Part shown: in pieces, positions 16,041 through 22,244 of the stretch
How the letters are laid out: each line of letters starts with the position of its first letter
How positions within the stretch are numbered: position 1 is the stretch's first letter
Source of the DNA: Alcaligenes sp. SDU_A2
Lineage (GTDB): Bacteria; Pseudomonadota; Gammaproteobacteria; Burkholderiales; Burkholderiaceae_B
DNA length: 64,000 bases
Assembly (NCBI RefSeq): GCF_038237375.1
Contig: NZ_CP151273.1
Location: 2,852,001-2,916,000 of the forward strand
Direction of reading: 5' to 3'
Program-made: the position numbers and the translations under genes
The notes under the pieces: generated by a model
Told to the model about the DNA's origin: nothing
The model's database searches: none
What the model saw: only the letters and a program-made list of their open reading frames with translations

Positions 16041-16048
16041 TCTCTGGA

Positions 16049-16255
16049 TCACACATTTGCGCGCTCCTTTATTGATTTCCAAGTAGTAGGCCATTGCTTT
16101 GGGTTCTGCTTGGCGACAGCCGCAATCACTCGGTCTGCAATTCGCGGGGGAAGGTCTTCAGGCCATTGGGTTACTGCCTGCGGCATGATCCCGATGGCTG
16201 AAGCGGCGGAGCTGACGGTGCCGCCTAGTAGTTGAATGGCATGTTTTTTCTTCAT
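16049..16255 (-). CDS. cro: Cro/YdaS-like repressor
   Basis: 68 residues from ATG 16255 (MKKKHAIQLLGGTVSSAASAIGIMPQAVTQWPEDLPPRIADRV), the compact Cro/YdaS helix-turn-helix with the family QWP motif after the recognition helix. It would repress the cI promoter and favour lytic growth. A TTG codon two codons upstream is in frame but the ATG is preferred. The predicted transcript starts at or next to the ATG, so the mRNA may be leaderless. Confidence 0.8.
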   Translation of the reverse strand: MKKKHAIQLLGGTVSSAASAIGIMPQAVTQWPEDLPPRIADRVIAAVAKQNPKQWPTTWKSIKERANV

Positions 16256-16262
16256 GAGCAAA

Positions 16263-16327
16263 TGTTAGCGTGCTTACGCAAGCATTGCAAGCACGCTTTT
16301 CACAAAATAGAGTGTAATTGCGCTTAC
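16263..16327. promoter_or_regulatory. Divergent cro/cI promoters with shared -35 box and operators
   Basis: The palindromic hexamer TTGCAA at 16286-16291 can serve both directions. For cI, it is followed after 17 bases by TAGAGT at 16309-16314. For cro, on the minus strand, it is followed after 17 bases by TAACAT (16263-16268). A perfect inverted repeat AGCGTGCTT/AAGCACGCT flanks the shared box. Operator-like units GTTAGCGTGCTTAC (16265-16278) and TTGCGCTTAC recur in related form near 18906-18941. Confidence 0.7.
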
Positions 16328-16329
16328 AT

Positions 16330-16707
16330 ATGAGCGAACTTAAAGAAAGAATCGAAGAGGTAAAGGCCTCAATGAACTGGAACGACACCCAGATGGCAAA
16401 TGCCGCTGGCGTGAGTCGATCAGCCGTGTCTCAGTGGGCTGGAAAAGGAAGCAAAATCATCCACACGATTGGCGATGTGGAGGTTGCGCTAAACCTTGAG
16501 CGCGCCACGGGATACAGCGCTCTCTGGATAGCCAAGGGCGTAGGCCACAAGAAGATGAAAGACCGTCTTTCCGCTGAGTCTTGGCCCTTCATCTCTATAG
16601 ATGATCAGAAAGTTCGCGCGCTAGCCCCTGACAGAGAACGCATGCAGCTTGAGGCTGCCATCCTCCTATCAGCAGCCCAGCTCGGCCTGGACGTAAAGAA
16701 GGACTAG
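16330..16707 (+). CDS. cI: CI-like repressor without protease domain
   Basis: 125 residues from ATG 16330 (MSELKERIEEVKASM). The helix-turn-helix spans roughly residues 5-60 (DTQMANAAGVSRSAVSQWAGKG). It is followed by the ALNLERATGYSALWIAKG region, which in full-length Burkholderiales CI proteins precedes the S24 peptidase domain. Here the protein ends in a WPF segment and a short helix, with no Ser/Lys autoproteolysis domain, so RecA-stimulated self-cleavage is not possible. The promoter places the mRNA start about eight bases before the ATG, nearly leaderless, like lambda cI from PRM. Confidence 0.85.
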   Translation: MSELKERIEEVKASMNWNDTQMANAAGVSRSAVSQWAGKGSKIIHTIGDVEVALNLERATGYSALWIAKGVGHKKMKDRLSAESWPFISIDDQKVRALAPDRERMQLEAAILLSAAQLGLDVKKD

Positions 16708-16823
16708 GGTACGTAAGATGGCTGAAAACGTGACCCGACCCAGGGAGGCTGTACGCAAGGACTGAAACACCAAAAGCATGGTGGTTTTAGTAAGACAAAC
16801 TCAGCGGGTTATTCAACCAATTC

Positions 16824-16852
16824 TTTACCAATTAGGTAAAAAACACTAAAAT
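16824..16852 (+). promoter_or_regulatory. higBA promoter with autoregulatory palindrome
   Basis: TTTACC-AATTA-GGTAAA (16824-16840) is a perfect palindrome. Its left half also forms a -35 box, TTTACC, 17 bases before TAAAAT at 16847-16852. This is the usual layout for antitoxin-controlled repression. Confidence 0.6.
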
Positions 16853-16861
16853 GGAACAGAG

Positions 16862-17191
16862 TTGAGGATCGGATTTAACGACGAAAAGGTCCGCAAAATC
16901 TGCGAACAGCATGCGGTTGCAGTCAAAAAGCTTGGGGATATCTGTGCACGAAAGCTCCAGATGCGACTAGCTGAACTGGAGGCGGCTTCGTGCGTCAAGA
17001 GTCTAGTAGCAGGAAATCCTCATCCACTGACCGGCGACCGAGCCGGTGAGTTTGCTGTCGACTTGTACCGCGGCTTCCGTCTCACCTTTACTCCCGGAAA
17101 TGATCCTTGTCCTATAAAAGCAGACGGGGGAATTGACTGGGATGAAGTGACTATTATTAGTATTGAATACATTGGGGACTATCATGACTGA
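16862..17191 (+). CDS. higB: HigB/RelE-like toxin
   Basis: 109 residues from a TTG start at 16862; no ATG or GTG in frame fits better. The pattern FNDEKVRKICEQHAVAVKKLGDICARKLQMRLAELEAA, then NPHPLTGDRAGEFAVDLYRGFRLTFTPG, is that of the HigB killer family, ribosome-dependent mRNA interferases of RelE fold. The predicted transcript begins only a few bases before the TTG. The stop overlaps the antitoxin start (ATGACTGA), so the pair is coupled, toxin first as in other hig loci. Confidence 0.85.
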   Translation: MRIGFNDEKVRKICEQHAVAVKKLGDICARKLQMRLAELEAASCVKSLVAGNPHPLTGDRAGEFAVDLYRGFRLTFTPGNDPCPIKADGGIDWDEVTIISIEYIGDYHD

Positions 17192-18293
17192 ACTGAGTGC
17201 TCCTTTTGCGCCAGATTGGGTTATCCCCCCTGGTGCATCAATCTTAGATCTAGCTGAAGAAAAGGGCTGGACGCAAAGCGAGCTCGCCAAACGCATTGGT
17301 TTTAGCGAAAAACATATTAGCCAGCTCATAAACGGCAAGGTGCCAGTCACCACCGACGCAGCCAATCGTCTTGAGAAGGTGCTGGGCAGCTCTGTCGATT
17401 TTTGGCTGACACTTGAAGCAAACTACCAAAAACATAAGGCCCGCTTAGACTCTATGGCGCGCTGTGCCAGCTGGATCGGATGGCTCGATGAATTGCCTAT
17501 TAAAGACCTCATGAGCTACGGCGCAATCATGAAGCGCCGCCTAACTCAAGCGGTAAAGCCAGATGTTGTCAGCGATTGCTTGCGTTTTTTTGGCGTAGCC
17601 TCGCCAGATGAATGGCGCGCTCATTATGGAGGTATGGAAGTCTCGTTCCGACGTAGCCGTGATGAGCAGTGTGATGTTGGGGCGATCTCTGCTTGGCTTC
17701 GCTTGGGTGAAGAGCAAGCCGAAAAATACGAAGGCCCTAAGTACGATAGAGCAAAGTTTGAAGATGCTTTGCATGAAATTCGTCGCCTAACTTGTGAGCA
17801 GCCTGAAGGGTTTGAGCCGCAAATGCGACGCTTGCTTTATAATGCAGGCGTTATATTTGTGCTTGTTCCATCCATTCCTCGAGCGCATGTCAGCGGTGTT
17901 GCGCGTTGGCTTGGCCCTAGCCGACCGGTCATCCAGATGTCGCTTTATGGGAAAAGTAACGATAAGTTCTGGTTCACTTTTTTTCATGAGGCAGCCCACA
18001 TCCTGCTGCACGCTAGCACTCCAGAAGAAAAGAAATCAATTTTCCTGGACGACCCGAATGCCGCTCGTTCAACGGCGACATATGAACACGAAGCTAACAC
18101 ATGGGCTGCTAATTGGCTGATTCCCGAGTCGGAAACCCAATCGCTGCACGGGCTTCGCAATAAAGCTGCTGTGATAAGCTTTGCCGCTAGAATCGGGGTG
18201 CACCCAGGAATCGTAGTTGGACGCCTTCAGCACGAAGGGATCATTGAACAGTCATGGTTTAACGATCTGAAGTCACGCTTTCAACTTAAGTGA
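17184..18293 (+). CDS. higA: HigA-type antitoxin fused to ImmA/IrrE metallopeptidase
   Basis: 369 residues from ATG 17184. The N-terminal XRE helix-turn-helix (about residues 20-80, WTQSELAKRIGFSEKHISQLINGKVPVTTD) is the HigA antitoxin domain. The C-terminal domain carries the zinc-metallopeptidase motif HEAAH with a downstream EHEANTWAANWLIP, as in ImmA/IrrE proteases. ImmA proteins cleave phage or ICE repressors in other systems. Lying next to a CI that lacks its own protease, this enzyme is a candidate trigger of induction, though it may only process its own antitoxin. A terminator follows. Confidence 0.9.
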   Translation: MTELSAPFAPDWVIPPGASILDLAEEKGWTQSELAKRIGFSEKHISQLINGKVPVTTDAANRLEKVLGSSVDFWLTLEANYQKHKARLDSMARCASWIGWLDELPIKDLMSYGAIMKRRLTQAVKPDVVSDCLRFFGVASPDEWRAHYGGMEVSFRRSRDEQCDVGAISAWLRLGEEQAEKYEGPKYDRAKFEDALHEIRRLTCEQPEGFEPQMRRLLYNAGVIFVLVPSIPRAHVSGVARWLGPSRPVIQMSLYGKSNDKFWFTFFHEAAHILLHASTPEEKKSIFLDDPNAARSTATYEHEANTWAANWLIPESETQSLHGLRNKAAVISFAARIGVHPGIVVGRLQHEGIIEQSWFNDLKSRFQLK

Positions 18294-18307
18294 TACTCAC
18301 ACACACC

Positions 18308-18332
18308 AAAGCCCCTCTCCGGGGCTTTTTCT
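18308..18332 (+). terminator. Terminator after higBA
   Basis: Stem GCCCC/GGGGC flanked by AAA and TTTTT, 15 bases after the higA stop. Confidence 0.8.
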
Positions 18333-18472
18333 TTGCCTATAGCTTTCGTCATCTTCCTCCCCCACCGTCTCTCTCATATCTCCCAGCCGCCGGTAATCGC
18401 CACTGAGAGTTAGCCCAAGCCGCATAAACAAAGGCTTCCGGGCAATCTGAACGTCGAGGCTCAGTCCAACTC

Positions 18473-18503
18473 TTGACTCAAAATACTGTATGGATATACA
18501 GTA
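18473..18503 (+). promoter_or_regulatory. LexA-controlled (SOS) promoter
   Basis: TACTGTATGGATATACAGTA at 18484-18503 contains CTGT-N8-ACAG, the core consensus of the proteobacterial LexA box. It overlaps the -10 hexamer TATACA (18495-18500) of a promoter with -35 TTGACT (18473-18478), spacing 16. LexA would block this promoter until DNA damage. Confidence 0.85.
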
Positions 18504-18531
18504 TAACTACTTCCCCTGCCCCGCCATATTG

Positions 18532-18828
18532 ATGCGCTCTATGCAGCCTTTTGCTGTACAGGCCGCACGTCTAAAACGCCTACAGGAATTAGAAAAGCAC
18601 CGCGATATGACGAGTAACCAGAACACTAAGCCCCCGGCTGACCTTTCATTCTTGATGCGAGCGGCAGCTGAAAGACTGGAAGAAAGCTGTGCGGTTATTG
18701 ATGCCGCTGAAGCCGCCTGGATGTCTCCTGCACTGCCCGATGATGCAAAGCTGCGCATCATGCTCAGCCTTCGCCGCACCCTAATTGACGTAATCCTTGG
18801 CATTGAGAGCGGCACGCAGTCGGGCTGA
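18532..18828 (+). CDS. SOS-regulated prophage protein, unknown (candidate antirepressor)
   Basis: 98 residues from ATG 18532; ATGs at 18541 and 18607 are also possible because no clear ribosome binding site exists. The C-terminal 65 residues (DLSFLMRAAAERLEESCAVIDAAEAAWMS, ALPDDAKLRIMLSLRRTLIDVILGIE) are predicted helical, with no recognised domain. The gene is monocistronic between a LexA-box promoter and a terminator. As the prophage CI lacks the self-cleavage domain, this product is a good candidate for an SOS-induced antirepressor, analogous in role to Tum of phage 186. That role is inference. Confidence 0.65.
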   Translation: MRSMQPFAVQAARLKRLQELEKHRDMTSNQNTKPPADLSFLMRAAAERLEESCAVIDAAEAAWMSPALPDDAKLRIMLSLRRTLIDVILGIESGTQSG

Positions 18829-18850
18829 GCGCCTCATATCCAATACCCCT

Positions 18851-18873
18851 GCTCGCGATTGCGAGCTTTTTTT
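18851..18873 (+). terminator. Terminator after the SOS gene
   Basis: Perfect stem GCTCGC/GCGAGC with a GATT loop is followed by seven T residues. Confidence 0.85.
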
Positions 18874-18905
18874 CACATAAGGCGTACGCACTCTTACTCA
18901 ATTAC

Positions 18906-18944
18906 GTTAGCATGCTTGACATTATCTGTTAGCGCTCTTACACT
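18906..18944 (+). promoter_or_regulatory. Early (PL-type) promoter with operator repeats
   Basis: TTGACA (18916-18921) and TACACT (18939-18944) are 17 bases apart. GTTAGCATGCTTGAC (18906-18920) overlaps the -35 and GTTAGCGCTCTTAC (18928-18941) overlaps the -10. Both resemble GTTAGCGTGCTTAC in the cI/cro region, so CI and/or Cro should control this promoter. It drives the operon that includes recT, the DGR and integrase. Confidence 0.75.
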
Positions 18945-19322
18945 TCATCCAACGCTTCACCAAACCGCAGAACAGCCTAGCCCCCAGGGCAGCCCAGTAA
19001 CGGTACAGAGAGCGCCAGCAGCGAGGGCTGCGCCTGCTACGGCAGGAGCTCTTTAACAACCAAACGCCGATGTTGCTCACCCCACCTATGCGAGGTGTTC
19101 GTCCGGCTCAATAGCACCCACAAGCATGGTTGTGGCTCTGCGCGGTATCCCTGCCGTTCCCAGTCCGCCAAAGCGCGGTTCACGGGAAAAATGGGTGAGG
19201 CGTAGACGGCCAAGAGTAGAAACGGTCACTGCCGGTTGGAATCCCGGCGCCGGCCTCGCACAGGGGCCTTATCCACCAGTGCCCTGGCTCTCAGGGTGCT
19301 GACGGATAAATAGGAGAGAAAT
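18945..19322 (+). other. Long untranslated leader of the early operon
   Basis: About 375 bases without a convincing reading frame follow the PL-type promoter. It holds a boxA-like element (19048-19058) and several stems: CACCT/AGGTG, CCACAA/TTGTGG, and a GC-rich CCGG-rich fold near 19230. It may carry the antitermination site or a small structured RNA. No known RNA family is recognised. Confidence 0.5.
19048..19058 (+). promoter_or_regulatory. boxA-like antitermination element
   Basis: GCTCTTTAACA matches the core of bacterial rRNA boxA and resembles phage nut boxA sites. It lies about 100 bases downstream of the early promoter, where a nutL site is expected. No clear boxB hairpin was identified. 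Confidence 0.55.
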
Positions 19323-19487
19323 ATGAAAGAGCCGATGCGCAAGAGAATCCTTTCCGCCATCGCGGATTGCGACCGCTACATCGCAAAAGAAGGTGCCAGA
19401 GCCGCTGATCTGCGGCCTGCTGAAATCCAGCGGCGGCTGGCTTACTACATAAGCCACAGGGACAAACTTGCAGGAATGCTGGCATGA
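19323..19487 (+). CDS. Small hypothetical protein, 54 residues
   Basis: It starts MKEPMRKRILSAIADCDRY behind AGGAGAG seven bases upstream. The basic helical product ends overlapping the next gene by four bases (ATGA). It is the first gene of the early operon after the boxA leader, the position of lambda N. The small basic nature would suit an RNA-binding antiterminator, but no Arg-rich motif is obvious, so this is speculative. Confidence 0.6.
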   Translation: MKEPMRKRILSAIADCDRYIAKEGARAADLRPAEIQRRLAYYISHRDKLAGMLA

Positions 19488-19948
19488 CATGCGAGGGAAT
19501 GGCGAAATCATACAGATTGGCCGCCAGATGCAGTCGCCGCCAGGCTAGGAAGCATATTGTTGCTGGTAATTTGCCTGCGGCATCGGAGGCTGCGTCGCAT
19601 GCCGGGCTGATGGAGGAATGTGCATTGGAGGTGGAGCGAAGCGCTGCGCTTCCGATGCCCCGCAAGGAAAATATTCGTGCGTTACTTAAAGAATGGTACC
19701 TACACAGCCGTTTCGAGGGCCGGGATGGCCCCGTATGGGGCGCTAACTACTCGACCCTGATCGTCGAATCGGTGAGCAGGGATCTCGAATCATACGGAGT
19801 GTCGGGAATCAGCATGTACGAGTCTCGTACAGGCAAGCCAATCAAGTTTGGTCGTAACCTGAGCATCTTGAATGCAGACGAGCCGCCGCCTCAGATTCAA
19901 CGCAAGCCAGCAAGCATTGGACGAATTATTCACGGGCAGGCCTGGTGA
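19484..19948 (+). CDS. Hypothetical phage protein
   Basis: 154 residues. The N-terminal 60 residues are Ala/Arg-rich and helical; the C-terminal part contains NIRALLKEWYLHSRFEG and a VESVSRDLESYGVSG segment. No family is recognised. It is coupled to the upstream 54-residue gene by overlap. Confidence 0.6.
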   Translation: MTCEGMAKSYRLAARCSRRQARKHIVAGNLPAASEAASHAGLMEECALEVERSAALPMPRKENIRALLKEWYLHSRFEGRDGPVWGANYSTLIVESVSRDLESYGVSGISMYESRTGKPIKFGRNLSILNADEPPPQIQRKPASIGRIIHGQAW

Positions 19949-19962
19949 TATCGGAGATAGAC

Positions 19963-20388
19963 ATGGAAATCATCTACGTGCAAAACAGTGGCGGTATGGC
20001 CTGCGTCGGTGACGACCTAGCCGCACGCGCCGCCGAAAAAATTGGCGCTTTGCGTCAGGGGCCAGGGGATCGCATTCCTCCGGGGTCGCTCATCGTCTAT
20101 CGCACCAACGAGGTTGGGGGCTGGTTCGGCGTCGCACGCTCTGAGCGCCATGGAAGGCTGTGCCGATTTCGCGGCTTTGATCGGACGCTTGCAACTGCGC
20201 AGCGTATCGCTAAGGCAGTTGAACACACGCCACCTGTTGGCGCACGCCTGCAGCACGACGCCAGCACCGGAGAGTTTGCGTATATCTCCGAGCAACTGGA
20301 TGGGGACGGAAGCCCCCTGTGGGCCACCGACTGGCATCAAAGCGAAAGCGCCGCGCGTGCCGCCATCGCCACGGTGGCTGGCACTTAA
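19963..20388 (+). CDS. Hypothetical phage protein
   Basis: 141 residues from ATG 19963, preferred because GGAG lies seven bases upstream; the frame is open from a GTG at 19945. The product starts MEIIYVQNSGGMACVGDDLA and contains YRTNEVGGWFGVARSERHGRLCRF. No motif assigned. A 730-base untranslated stretch follows. Confidence 0.55.
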   Translation: MEIIYVQNSGGMACVGDDLAARAAEKIGALRQGPGDRIPPGSLIVYRTNEVGGWFGVARSERHGRLCRFRGFDRTLATAQRIAKAVEHTPPVGARLQHDASTGEFAYISEQLDGDGSPLWATDWHQSESAARAAIATVAGT

Positions 20389-21118
20389 TCATCACCCGCC
20401 CAGGCAGGCCGGCATAGCCGGATCTCCTCGGGCCCGCGGCGGGCCGACCTGGGTAGCCGAACTGGCAGCAGATAGTGATCTGCCTCCCCTGCGCCAGGAC
20501 AGGGGCATCACATAGGCGGCGGCGTGGAAAGCAGACACGCTACAAACGGCATGACTCGATGGGGATCGGCCCTTGGGGATGGGAGCCAAGGTCGGTAGCT
20601 GGCACACCTCGCTTGCGACAGGTGGAAACAGGCCCTTGAACGCACTCGAACAGCAGGCATTACCGAGCAATCGGGTGATAGTGCGCACGCCTGCGGTCAT
20701 TACACAGAGCATGCACGTTCCCTAGCTGGAGTAGCGCCCAGCCCGCCTATGTGATGGTCAGCAGGAAACCAGCAGGCACCGGATCCTGTAATCCGGCGAG
20801 CCAGGAACAACGGGGATGAAATGCCACTGGCCTCCCCGCCGCTGGAATACGGGTAGCTCCCGGCGGCCATCAAACTCAAATCGTCCGGGCCGCGCGCCGG
20901 AGCTGGAACCGTAACCAGCACCCTCCAGCCGCAGCATTCCCCTTCCCCTCCCACTGACCCACTCCGCCCACCCCGGGCGGCAGGGAGTGCTGCGCCTAGA
21001 GGGCCACTGCGAGCCTGTCCGAGCCGCAAATTCTAGACGCGTGAGCCGACTTAGCCGGTGACCGCCCTCTTCCCATCACAAGCGCCGGACGCGGCGCAAC
21101 CCCCATCCGGAGCACACC
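20389..21118 (+). other. Untranslated GC-rich stretch with strong hairpins
   Basis: No plus-strand frame with a usable start spans this region, and the minus-strand frames are Gly/Pro/Ser-rich with no ribosome binding sites. The DNA is full of inverted repeats, for example GTGAT...CCCCTG / CAGGGG.ATCAC at 20475-20511. It resembles a structured RNA or regulatory block inside the early operon. I recognise no RNA family. Confidence 0.45.
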
Positions 21119-21469
21119 ATGAACGCTATCGCTGAGCGCGAATACCTCGCGCATGAGCTGGCGGAGCGCCGCCGCGCCTATATCGCGGAGCAGATCCGCA
21201 ACTGCCTGTACGGCGAAATTGAGTTCGTCACCATGGCCTACACCTACCCGGCCATCACCCAGACCGAGAGCCGCGCCGACCTGATCGAGTGCATGGAGAA
21301 CGAGCTGATTGTGTTGGCAGACGACTACTCAGCCCGGCTACTGGCCGCCCTGGACGACGAGGGACTGCGCCCTTCCCTGCGTGAACTGCGCGACAGCATC
21401 ATCGAGCGCTGGGCGCGCCACACGCACGACAGCATGACCCGCCAGGAACTGGAGGCGCTGCCGTGCTGA
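21119..21469 (+). CDS. Hypothetical phage protein
   Basis: 116 residues, MNAIAEREYLAHELAERRRAY, Glu/Arg/Ala-rich and mostly helical, with two conserved-looking segments DLIECMENELIVLADD and SLRELRDSIIERWARH. No family recognised. Its end overlaps the start of a small membrane protein. Confidence 0.6.
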   Translation: MNAIAEREYLAHELAERRRAYIAEQIRNCLYGEIEFVTMAYTYPAITQTESRADLIECMENELIVLADDYSARLLAALDDEGLRPSLRELRDSIIERWARHTHDSMTRQELEALPC

Positions 21470-21564
21470 TCGAATTTCTTATTTTCTGCGGATTTTTCTG
21501 CTGCGCGGCTTTTGCGATCGCGCTGGCGGCTGAGGCTGTGATCAATATCTGGAGGCAGTCATGA
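21463..21564 (+). CDS. 33-residue membrane peptide
   Basis: A GTG start with GGAGG seven bases upstream gives one strongly hydrophobic helix (LIEFLIFCGFFCCAAFAIALAA) and a short charged tail. It overlaps both neighbours (ATGA at the 3' end), so translation is coupled. Such peptides often act in phage-host membrane interactions; the actual role is unknown. Confidence 0.55.
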   Translation: MLIEFLIFCGFFCCAAFAIALAAEAVINIWRQS

Positions 21565-21818
21565 CCATCGATACAAAAAAACTGCGCACCGTCATAAATG
21601 ACGACGAGGTAAGCGACGAGGAGCTGGTGCAGCAGATCGAGCCGGAAAAACTGCTCAATCACATTGATGCCCAGGAGGTTGAGATAAAGCGGCTTAAAGA
21701 AGCACTCTACTTGGCGCTTGAGTATTGGGCTCACCGCCAGCAGCGCTACAAGAACCGCAGTCCGGTTTGGGTTCAAAAAGCCCGCGATGCCCTATCGGGA
21801 GAGCCAAATGGCGCGTAG
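21561..21818 (+). CDS. Hypothetical phage protein
   Basis: 85 residues, MTIDTKKLRTVINDDEVSDE, acidic N-terminus followed by a likely coiled coil (EKLLNHIDAQEVEIKRLKEALYLALEYW). Its ATG overlaps the preceding stop; its end overlaps the next start by 11 bases. Function unknown. Confidence 0.6.
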   Translation: MTIDTKKLRTVINDDEVSDEELVQQIEPEKLLNHIDAQEVEIKRLKEALYLALEYWAHRQQRYKNRSPVWVQKARDALSGEPNGA

Positions 21819-22044
21819 CCGATGCACTCTGCACAAAACAAAGCTGGTCGAGTTCAAAGCGTTCTGCGAAGAACGCGGCTGGCAGGCCGAGCCGACCAAA
21901 GGCGGATACGAAATGCTGCGCATGCGTCACGCCGACCGCAAAGACCCGTTGATCGTATACGACCGGAACAGCGCCCCCGAGCACTACACGACTTGGGGCG
22001 AAAGCGCGCGGATGGTCACCGCCATGCTGCGCCAGCGGCGATAG
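21808..22044 (+). CDS. Hypothetical phage protein
   Basis: 78 residues from ATG 21808, chosen because GGAGAG precedes it. The product begins MARSRCTLHKTKLVEFKAFCEE and includes YEMLRMRHADRKDPLIVYDRN. It looks like a small alpha/beta protein of the phage early region with unknown role. Confidence 0.6.
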   Translation: MARSRCTLHKTKLVEFKAFCEERGWQAEPTKGGYEMLRMRHADRKDPLIVYDRNSAPEHYTTWGESARMVTAMLRQRR

Positions 22045-22054
22045 GAGACATCAA

Positions 22055-22243
22055 ATGCCGCACAGCCAAAACCCCGGCTTCCCCCGCACTCGCCGCCGTA
22101 ACCCATTCGATGGACAGGGATGCTACGCACCAAATAGCAGCGCCCCGCCCTGGGGCTGGCCCCTCACCCTACTTATTGCCATTGCAGTCTGCGGACTGCT
22201 TTTTTTCGGCCCGACTCTCGCGGCCCGAGCGATTGGAGCATGA
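22055..22243 (+). CDS. Small membrane protein
   Basis: 62 residues. A polar N-terminal half (MPHSQNPGFPRTRRRN) precedes one transmembrane helix (LTLLIAIAVCGLLFFGPTLAA). AGGAG precedes the ATG. Topology suggests a single-pass inner-membrane protein with an N-terminal cytoplasmic segment. Function unknown. Confidence 0.6.
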   Translation: MPHSQNPGFPRTRRRNPFDGQGCYAPNSSAPPWGWPLTLLIAIAVCGLLFFGPTLAARAIGA

Positions 22244-22244
22244 C

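Noticed and set aside
16862-18293. Considered as an ordinary host higBA locus
   Set aside because: It lies between cI and the SOS gene of the prophage, with a terminator before the next promoter, so it is prophage cargo.
20700-21029. 109-codon minus-strand frame in the gene-free block
   Set aside because: Gly/Ser/Pro/Ala-rich low-complexity product, no ribosome binding site and opposite to the operon.
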